From Craspedostauros australis (lineage: Eukaryota; Bacillariophyta; Bacillariophyceae; Mastogloiales; Achnanthaceae): a stretch of DNA of 64,000 nt. Position 1 is the first letter of the stretch, and the number at the start of each line of letters is the position of its first letter. The notes below the pieces were generated by a model. That model searched no databases and had not been told where the DNA came from. It saw only the letters and a list, made by a program, of their open reading frames with translations. The translations under genes and the position numbers were made by a program. Positions 53,779-62,600 of this stretch are shown here, one piece after another. Location: positions 2,634,262 to 2,698,261 of the forward strand of contig JAMXDE010000009.1 of the NCBI GenBank assembly GCA_026770025.1, read 5' to 3'.

Positions 53779-54459
53779 TGTTGGAAATCCGGGGTTAGTG
53801 TTAGTAAGAACTAATTGGTTGTTAGATCGTACTATTCAGAACTGTGAGCTCATTCTCTTCAGCTCCTTTGCCTTTCGTTTCTCATATAGCATCTCCTGCA
53901 GCAGCACCGTGTTATACTGTTGCATTCATGCATCTCATCATCATGAATCATCGCTTGCATGCATGAGATCTCATCCGCAGTCATCCTTGTCATGCATATC
54001 GTCGTGCATATCCGAAGGCATTCTTGCCATGCACCTCGTCGTGCATATCCTTATTCTACATTCCCTGCGGTACGATTCCACAGTCTTGCGTTTCGCTCTT
54101 GATCTCCTGACACCAAACTTTACGATTGGCGTCATGATTGATGTCATGTTTGATGCCCTTTCTGAGTTGTTCTAGTCCGTGGCTGACACGTGCCATGATC
54201 TCCAGATGGGGTGATCATCAATGTGTCGGTCATCATCTTCCTTCACATGGTTTAGATGTCGTGGCCTTTTCTTGATTCATAGAGGACAGGCTTGTTTGCT
54301 TGGTAAGACTGGGGTCATTCCCGTGTGATTCGTGTCATGGGTGGAATGGATAATATTCAATGGTGTGACGAATAATATCCAAAGGTGTGACAAATAATGT
54401 TGGGAGTTGCGGCAATCATGGGTATCTTTCCGACAGAGTCGTACCCTCGACTCCTGACA
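53779..54459 (-). repeat. LTR of element C (5' LTR in element orientation)
   Basis: 681 bases, TGTTGG to CTGACA on the plus strand. Immediately inside it, in element orientation, is the 12 base palindrome CGTTTCGAAACG. Confidence 0.9.
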
Positions 54460-54719
54460 AGGGATCTGCAGTCTTGAGCGCTTGCCTATCTCATGTTTCC
54501 GTCGTTGATCCCATGACACCATCGTCTCATGGTCGATGTCACCTTTGGTGATGTTCCAAACCTGTGGATGTTCTTGTCTGCAGGAGGGGCACATGCTGTC
54601 CTCTGAAGAAGGTGCGTCACTTGCCCATGGACTTGCTGTTCTGATCGATGTCGTCGTCTGGATGGTTGCCATGGTTGGCGCGGCATCGGGACCTCCTGAT
54701 CCGCCATAGGTGTCGTCCT
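54460..54719 (-). pseudogene. Unassigned coding-like fragment
   Basis: The minus strand reads ASDAPSSEDSMCPSCRQEH, then ITKGDIDHETMVSWDQRRK and KRSRLQIP until it meets the LTR of element C. It is cut on both sides by LTR sequence. It may be a piece of an older element or of a host gene; no family recognised. Confidence 0.25.
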
Positions 54720-54933
54720 TGCGTTGCTGGAGGCCAGGCTATCCTCCTCGCGGTTATACAGGTATCAATCGCGTCCGTATCCTTAGTCATAGTCATAATG
54801 ACATGGTATACAAAGGTATGACAAATAGTCTCCGAACATGTGACGAATAATATTCAAAGCTGTGACGAACAATATTGGGAGGTGCGGCAATCATGGGTAT
54901 TCCGACAAAGTCGTACCCTCAATTCCTAACACA
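54720..54933 (-). repeat. Partial LTR of the C/D family
   Basis: The right end (GGCAATCATGGGTATTCCGACAAAGTCGTACC to CTAACA at 54933) matches the ends of the C and D LTRs with several changes. The left end is lost; the exact limit near 54720 is a guess. It sits inside a gag reading frame (next entry). Confidence 0.65.
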
Positions 54934-55151
54934 TAGGTGGTGGCTGCGTAGATCTCCACAGCGTCAATGGTTTGTTTGAAGTCCTCCGCCTGTCGTGTGC
55001 AAGAGGCAGTGCAGTCGAAGATCATCCCTTTGAGTTCGGGGCATGCGCCATCGAACTTGGCTGTCTTGATGAACGCCGGTCGGTTTTTGTTGTTGTTGTT
55101 GTTTGTTTCTCCCTCGCCTTTTGGCTTGGTGGGCTTGGTGTCTGTGCTCAT
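54934..55151 (-). pseudogene. Copia gag N-terminal fragment (element E), broken by an LTR
   Basis: Minus-strand ATG at 55151, then an Asn-run and RPAFIKTAKFDGACPELKG, IFDCTASCTRQAEDFKQTID and AATTYV, a start seen in another class of copia Gag proteins (FxGxCxELKGxIFDC). After AATTYV the reading enters the LTR at 54933, so only about 73 residues remain. Confidence 0.6.
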
Positions 55152-55170
55152 CGTGGTGATGAAGCGCTTT

Positions 55171-55296
55171 CCTGTTTAAAATATGTTGAAGCAATGGCTC
55201 TGCCGCCGGCAGCTACTTGGCGATGAGCCGAAGGTCGGTCCAGACAAAGAGCAGTGCGGTTGTTGATGGGGTGGTAACCAGATATTTTAAACAGGG
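55171..55296. repeat. 14 bp inverted repeats around a 98 bp core
   Basis: CCTGTTTAAAATAT (55171-55184) and its exact reverse complement ATATTTTAAACAGG (55283-55296). The left arm is directly upstream of the element E gag. It could be the ends of a small non-autonomous element, or two facing primer-binding regions left after a rearrangement. Confidence 0.7.
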
Positions 55297-55303
55297 ATTA
55301 TGA

Positions 55304-55828
55304 CTACTGTTTGTTGCCGGTCCTGCTGATGCTGGTTTGCTTGTGTTTGTTGTCCTTCCTGCTGGTGTTGGTTGGTTTGTGTTTGCTTGCTTGGTGCTGG
55401 TGGTGGCTGCCAGCCGTTGAGGTGAACCGGCGAATGACGTCAGTGGGTTTTTCGCCTTCCGCGCCATCTGTTCTCACATTTTCAGCTTCTGCACCAACAA
55501 CTAGTGTCTTTTGGCTTGGGTGGAGGCCAATTTTTTTGGTAACCATTGGTAACAATTGGTAACTAGTCGTATGAGTCAATTTCTCCGTAGACGCTGGTAC
55601 ATTTTGTACGTCAGTCCCACTCGAAGCGGCCCAAAAACCACCTTGTCTGCCACAAACCTCCTCGGCAAGTTCATGCCGCTCCTTTTGTTTGAGCTCTCCT
55701 TTTGTGAGCATTCGCACGTGTGGCTTTGAATCACCCTCTCCAAGTTTGGCGGCGATTGTATGGGTAGTTGTCGAGATCTGCTCGTTTCTCTGGAGCAGGC
55801 ACTCTTTGTTCCCATTCACGAATGCCAA
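55304..55828 (-). CDS. Hypothetical open frame, 174 residues
   Basis: An open minus-strand frame with Gln/Lys/Thr-rich text (LTKGELKQKERHELAEEV, then a repeat-like KHKPTNTSRKDNKHKQTS). No recognised domain. It lies among transposon debris and may be a chance frame or the remains of a Gag-like protein. Confidence 0.2.
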   Translation of the reverse strand: MAFVNGNKECLLQRNEQISTTTHTIAAKLGEGDSKPHVRMLTKGELKQKERHELAEEVCGRQGGFWAASSGTDVQNVPASTEKLTHTTSYQLLPMVTKKIGLHPSQKTLVVGAEAENVRTDGAEGEKPTDVIRRFTSTAGSHHQHQASKHKPTNTSRKDNKHKQTSISRTGNKQ

Positions 55829-57505
55829 TCACCTCGATGTATCGTGGCGAATTTCTGTGTGCCCCAGTGCGTGTTCACACGCGGTGGAAATGATCACAAC
55901 GCAATGTGTACCGACCGATGTGTTCCTCACATGCCATGATCAGTTCCTTACATCCTGATAGCATCCATTGTGTCTTCAATCATTGCATTGCATTGTAGTT
56001 GATGTTATGGTTGCTACTTTCTACAATAGCATTTTAATTCTACTCCAGAATACTGTACACCAGCAACAGTCTTGGCAACAACAACTTGGATGCATGTGTA
56101 TTGTTGCATCAATCCTGCTTGGGAGAGCAATGATCCCTTGGTTAGCAGCAGCACACAATAGCAGTCCAGAATAGAGCACAGTCGACTGTTTCACACTGAG
56201 GAGTTCCACCTCGCCAGGCTCTCACCGCTCTTCTTTGGATCTTCCGCATCGCTGAGCATGTGCAACTGCGCCGCACAAAATTTCCACGCCATGTGCGCGC
56301 ATTTTAGCATGTGTCACCTGCGCAATGTAGAGGCCGGTGTTCGATTGGCCATAGTTGTGCTGGAGATCAGTATAGAACATCAGGCTACCTGCACAGAACG
56401 GTTCGAACGCGGTTTGATAGAGCACGAACAGCGACTGCGTCAACGACCCCGCCCATCGCATGAGCGTAGCAACCGGTGTCAATGAAGACAGTTTTGGCGC
56501 CTGATCAGGAAGCGATGTTTCCTCGCGAGGATAGTACACTATAAAGTGACGAAAAACTTGCAATTGGTATATCTTTGGAGGAAGTGAGATTCGAAGACCA
56601 AGGCTACATGGGCAGGTGCAAGAGAGGATTCTGCGTCACCTGAAAGCAACGGAACGATGATCCGACGTCAGGGCGATGCACAACCTTGCATAAAGTAAAG
56701 AGACTCCTGCGAACAAAACAGTTCGAATTAACAACACGTAAAAACGCGCGATATTTTTTGGCGCGAACTTTTGTGCGTTCACGGATTGATGATCATGGCT
56801 GTCACGAGCATTAGTGACTAACTTCAAACACCCAAAGCAACACACAAACGCATTCCGGACCGCTGACCAGCACATCACCCGAAGCAGAATGAAGTGACGA
56901 ATATAGCCATGTCATTCACTTGAGCAATCGACGAAACATAATTGGATGCGGGTCTTTGGAAGACAGTCGGTCGCTATTGGACCAAAACGCAACAAATTTC
57001 TGTACCAGAACGTCGTAGACTCTACGTGGTTACCAATGGTTACCAACGAAAAAATTCCGAAATCGCGTCCGTACGTCGTCCGTGCGAAAAAGGCCGATAA
57101 AGGGTAAAAAGAGGCACCGAGATGAACGGAAAGCGGAGATCGTTTGCCAACAATGAACACATCAACAGAGAGCTCTCACTCTCCTCTTTCTAATAATGTA
57201 AAGATGTCAGGAAACGGGCATCAACTCATCAAATGGCAGCTTGTGCCGTCGGCGATATGCCAATGGTTACCAATAATTACCAATAAGTGCCAAAAAAACG
57301 GAAATTAGCCAATAGCCACTAGAGTTATCGCGAGTGCATCAACTGCGATCTGCAGGGGCTTCCGGTAAACTGCCGGACATGGTGGTCCGGGTGCATTTTA
57401 ACGGACTGACGAACAATGTTAGTCGTGAACGAGATTTTATTAGTCTTGGTTGCCATGTCCTTCAGACATTGTCGTCGCCACTCGCGACTCGTATCTGTAC
57501 GATGT

Positions 57506-57652
57506 CAAAAGATGCCCGAAAATAGGGCACGTTCTCAAACCATGCTCTAAATTAGGGCACCTTTTCAAAACGTGCCTTATATAGGGCATCTTTTCAAAAC
57601 GTGCCTTATATAGGGCACCTTTTCAAAACGTGCCCTAAATAGGGCACCTTTT
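57506..57652. repeat. Five tandem ~30 bp units each with an internal palindrome
   Basis: Units of the form TCAAAACGTGCCTTATATAG followed by GGCACCTTT. In each, GTGCC(C/T)TA faces TAGGGCAC, an 8 base stem with a 2-3 base loop, and flanking AAAA/TTTT can lengthen it. Last unit is the most perfect (GTGCCCTAAATAGGGCAC). A half unit (TTTAGGGCAC) is at 57947-57956. Confidence 0.88.
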
Positions 57653-58389
57653 CTCCCTCATCCACACGTCGCTGTTCGCAGCCGATTGGACGACAGAAAG
57701 AGCAAGAGCAAATCCCGCGCAACAACGCGACGACAGAGGATTATCAAAGTCATGTCACGCCAAGATGACGATAAGTATTGAGCAAATTCACTAACCAGGT
57801 CGTTTTTGAGGCCAAAGTTCACTAACCAGGTCGTTTTGGTGCCTGGCACGATGATTGGATCAATGAAATGGCCGGCGTATCACTGGAGGTGGTTGTAAGG
57901 GTCATAATTTCATAATCTGGGCCTCTCGACCAATCATATCGCTCCATTTAGGGCACAAGATACCTTTCGGCTCCTCGTTGAATTGGGGGTCAACGTCGAC
58001 ATAACGTCAATCGAAATAATTATGAACTCATTGTCCGCGAATATGAACGCTCCTCGGAGACCGTTCATAATTTCATAATCTCTCTGACGAGTCGTGGTAG
58101 TCCAAAATTCGTTCTCAACGGCTGCATCGGAGCAAAACTTCGTGCTCACACCAGATTGATCCGATGTGCTCTACTGCAAATTGATTATTCGTGCCCACCC
58201 ATCGCATCGCAACTCTCTGTTGCAGTTCAACTCTTTCTTTACATGCACCTAGTGTAACTCTGTATTTATCATCTGATGAGCTCCGGCGGATCATATCTTC
58301 CCCCACCATCATGACTTCCACCCTCCAGTATCATCGCTGGCACCAGGCTGCCTTGATTTCTGTCTTCTTTGTCATTCTCAAGCATCTTG

Positions 58390-58612
58390 CTGCACAGCAG
58401 TGCCTCCTCATGTGTGCTGTGGCGCACTGCATCCTCAACACCATGCCAACAAGTGTGCGGAGGGGTCGGTACCTCAGCTCAAGCATCTTCCATCATCAAG
58501 CACTATCTTTCAGGTCTTTGATTTGAGAGCATGGCGACTTCATGGAGTTCTACAACTTCATTGGCCTCACCAGGCCATCGTTCGATCGATTGGCATAACT
58601 GCTATAGCCTGG
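58390..58612 (+). pseudogene. Possible PIF/Harbinger-like transposase relic
   Basis: Plus frame reads RRGRYLSSSIFHHQ, a stop, then EHGDFMEFYNFIGLTRPSFDRLA and a stop. The pattern F-Y-x-F-x-G-L-x-R-x-S-F-D-R-L resembles the region before the DDE domain in Harbinger-type transposases. Too short and broken to be sure. Confidence 0.25.
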
Positions 58613-59620
58613 CATTGAAGCGTTGCCTGTCGATCCGTGAGACACGGCGCCACCACGACCATCATATATTATTAGCGCACGCTAAATCTCTAACAATAGC
58701 GACACCCGTCGACCAATCAGAAATCTCCACTTTTCTTACCTTTTCCGTTCCGAACGGAAATTTTGGTCGAAAATCCGTTGTGTCAGATTTGTGTCGCATT
58801 TCGCGTCGCAAGAATCGTTTTCCCTCAATCACAGATCCAAAAATGTCGTGGAAATTGATTTCTTGCCAAGATGAGCCAATCTGCCCAATCAGGACAGACT
58901 TGGATCTTGGGTGTGACACGTGCGAATCTTGCCCTGACCTTCTCAAGTGAATACGATCAATCGTGTGATCGTACTACTAGCAACATCGTGAGAAGACGTA
59001 ATTTACAACACGGGCTATCGCGGTGTTTTGTTCATTGACCTTTTGCACCTCATCTTCACGCAGTAACACGCACATTTGTCGTGTTGTCTCCGTGTTAATT
59101 TCGTCTGCAATTGCATGAGATCATGTCATGCCTCTATCATGCTCACAGTTCCAAGAAGACAATCTTGTGAGCTCGACAGCATTCCTACTACCATACGAAT
59201 AATACAGTAACCAAACACTCTCCTCACCAACAACAACGACTTGATCACTCTACGTTCTCGGTGCGGTATCTTCAAACCCATCTACGATTACGTTCTAACA
59301 GATTAACAGTCGCAAGCTTTCACCTACTGAATTGATTGCGTGACAATCCATCCATCCTTCATCCCTCGTCCATCCACGAGCAATCCCTTCACCTTCCATC
59401 ACGTGACGACGTGATTTCGGCTTTCCTTCGGCTTTCTCGCATCCGCAGAACGCCCTCCTTTCGGTTCCTCAGCTGAGTTCGGGCCTTCCCACTCAGCCAT
59501 CCAAGACTTCCTGCAGCACCCTCCCGCACCAGAAGACGATTCAGTCAGTGCACCCCAGCCTCAGCTATCCTTCAGCCTCCAGCATCCGCATCCACTCTCT
59601 CCATCCATCCATCGCCAATC

Positions 59621-62600
59621 ATGTCGACTCCTGAGATGGACCTCGCCACCTTGGATCACATCCTCGGTGTCATCGGCATCCCTTCGGACTCCACTCCTCG
59701 CGACATCATCGCCCATGCGGACATCGTCAGCCCTCTTGACCTTGTCTCGCTCACCGAAGATGATCTTCGCAGCTTCCAACTTCGCGATGAGATCGATGAT
59801 GGCGAGACCATCGTCGCCGTACTCGGAGTGAACCACATCCGCAAGATCCTCAACCTTGGCAAGTGGTATCTCACCCAAGCCATCCTCGACGACAACACTT
59901 GGAACGATCTCGATCGTACCTCGTTCATGGCGTTCACAGCTGAGCAGAACAACCCTTCCCTTCCGTCTTCGCACTCGCATTCGACTGCAAGCTCTCCCAT
60001 TCCGTCTCCGATGGGCATGGGCCACCACACCACTCCAGCATCCGCATTCCGTCCGGTGCCTGAAGAACCTCCGCATGTGAACTTCGCATTCGATCCTTCG
60101 GCTTCGGTGCCTGATCCTGCCTTCCCGCAACCACCTGTGACTCCATCCATGGCACCCTCTTCCAACTTCCAAGGTGTCCATGCCATGGAGCTACCGGCTG
60201 ACTACGTCAAGGAGTTCAGCAAGGCAACCAAGCGAGAGAGCCTGTCGCTCCCAACACTGAAGGACGACAAGCACTTCCTCACCTTCATGCGGACCTTCGA
60301 GACTCTCTCCTTCTCTCATGGACTCAACCACCATCTTGACATGGACTTCATGCCAGCACCCAAGGACGAGGCCTTCTTCGCGAGCCAGAATCGCTACCTC
60401 TTCGCCGTGCTCACTGAGCATGTCAAGACTTCCAAGAGTCGGCGCATCATCCGTGCCTACAAGAAGTCCTGCGATGGCCGTGCGGCCTACGCCGACCTCG
60501 TTGACAGCTACACCAGTGGTGTCGTCGGCGAGACTCTGTCCATCAAATACAGAGACACCATCGTCGCCTTCCGTCTGGACCAGACTTGGACCAAGACCCG
60601 CGAGCAATTCCTCGATGCCTGGGAAACCAAGCTCGATGACATCGAAGAGCTCGATGATGCATGTGTCGATGAGGCGGTCAAGCAGCAATGGTTGCGCACC
60701 GCCATCGGTCCCGATGTTGACTTGACTCGGGCCTACACCAACGTGAAGTCCAACTCCCGTCAACGTCACAAGCAATCTCGCGGCTTCATCAAGGTTGGTG
60801 TCTCCTTCGAAGACCTCCTTGAGTTCGTTCGAGATGAGGCACAATCCCTCGATGCCAACCAGCCTCGCACCACATCTCGGCGCAAGGTCAACAACGCCAA
60901 GACCAGCGGCTCTGCTGGCAAAGGCAATGGCAAGGACTATGCCAAGGACGACCGCCGTTCCATTCCCAACGACGAATGGCGTGAGATGTCCAAGGATCAG
61001 CGCAAGGCATTCCTCGAAGCAAAGGGAAAGTGGCGCAAGAACAAGGGCAAGGGCAAGGCTGACTCCCACCGAGCTGCCAACAACGCTGCCACATCTTCGG
61101 GCACCACCGACACTCCTTCCGCAACCCCGTCCGCTGGCAACACGGACTCTTCCAAGGCTGGTGACCAGTCCACTGCCATCGATCGCCTTCTCGCGCAGAC
61201 CAAGTCCACCTCTTCGTCTGACGATACTCCTCAACTGGTCTACAAGGGCCAGACCTGGCGCCTTGCCAACTCCACGGTGGTCCGGTACAGCTTCAACAAG
61301 CTTGTCAAGGACCACTCTGGCTCTCTCGTCGACAGCGGTGCCAATGGTGGCCTGGCTGGCGATGACGTCCTCGTTCTCTGCAAGACAGGACACACCGCCG
61401 ACGTCAGTGGCATTGGTGACTCTGCCATCGCCAACCTCGACATCGGTACGGTTGCTGGTCTCATCCAGACCACCGAAGGGCCCATCATTGGTAAATTCCA
61501 CCAATATGCGCTCTACGGAAAGGGCAAGACCATCCATTCATCCAACCAGCTTGGTGCCTTCGGAATGGATGTCAACGAGCGCCCACGGAATCTCCCTGGA
61601 GGTCGCCAGACCATCATCACACCAGGAGGCCACATCATCCCACTGGCTGTCCGGCAAGGCCTGTCCTACATGGACATGGCCAAGCCCACCCGCTCCGAAC
61701 TCGACAAGTATCCACATGTCGACTTCACCGCGGACGACGAATGGGACCCTTCTTCCCTCGACCAGGAGATGAACCTCGACGACGTCGACGATGATGACGC
61801 CGCAGCACTCCAGCGCCGCGAGAACAACTCTACCGTTCTCACGGCCTACACTGGTGCTCGCCAAGCCGACATCGCTGACAACCCGGGCAGCATCATTGCC
61901 ACTCGCAAGCCTGCCGACTACGAGGCTCTCCGACCCCACTTCGGCTGGATTCCAGCTCGTCGCGTTCGCGACACTCTTCGGTGTACCTCCCAGTGGTACC
62001 GTACCGCCGAGCGCTTCTCCATGCGCAAGCATTTCAAGTCTCGGTTCCCAGCGGCCAACGTCGACCGTCTCCATGAGACGGTTGCGATGGATACGCTCTT
62101 CTCCGATACCCCTGCTCACGACGACGGGGTTCCCGGCCATGGCGGCTGCACCATGCTTCAGGTGTACGTCGCTCTCGACTCTCGGTTCACGGCCGGCTTC
62201 CCCATGCCATCCGAGAGCCGCATCTCCGACACTCTCCGTGACTTCATCCGACGCCACGGGGCTCCCGACCTACTGATGTCCGACAACGCCAAGGCGCAGA
62301 TCGGTAACAAGGTTATGGAGATCCTCCGGCAGTATCACATCCGTGATCACCAGAGTGAGCCGGAACATCAACACCAGAACGGCGCGGAACGCCGGATCCA
62401 GGATATCAAACGCACAACCAACGGTGTGATGGATCGCACGGGTACTCCCGACCGCTTCTGGCTGATCTGCACGCTCTATGTGGTTGATCTCTTCAATCAC
62501 ATCGCGCAGGTCACCGCTGGCTCCATCACCCCCCTCCAAGCCGCCTTCGGACAGCGACCGGACATCTCCAAGTTCCTGTCCTACCGATGGTGGCAACCTG

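Larger units (their letters stand above)
50087..54459 (-). mobile_element. Copia element C, internally deleted, minus orientation
   Basis: Two 681 base LTRs (50087-50767 and 53779-54459) with about 8 differences by eye flank a minus-strand interior. From the 5' side: intact gag (53699-52392), an unrelated spacer (52391-51721), then a truncated RT/RNase H (51720-50843) and polypurine tract AATGGAAGGG next to the 3' LTR. Protease, integrase and most of RT are missing. Flanking bases (TCGTT left, AGGGA right) do not match, so no target duplication is seen. Confidence 0.85.
55829..59620. other. Gene-poor region between transposons
   Basis: About 3.8 kb without a supported gene. Contents: short arrays of GGTTACCAAT (57028-57046, 57261-57285), the tandem hairpin repeat at 57506-57652, a 21 base direct duplication (TTCACTAACCAGGTCGTTTT, near 57788 and 57818), a possible transposase relic at about 58400-58612, and an upstream part that should contain the 5' LTR of the right-edge copia. 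I could not delimit that LTR. Confidence 0.45.

Noticed and set aside
56222-56563. 113-residue minus-strand frame with fairly normal protein composition
   Set aside because: No family, no splice support and no conserved motif; it lies in transposon-rich debris. A translated search could revive it.
57506-57652. CRISPR-like array
   Set aside because: Nuclear eukaryotic context; units lie end to end without unique spacers of fixed length, and no cas genes are present.
60191-62257. Two long minus-strand frames (448 and 239 residues)
   Set aside because: Antisense of the copia gag-pol of element F; composition is the mirror of its codon bias.
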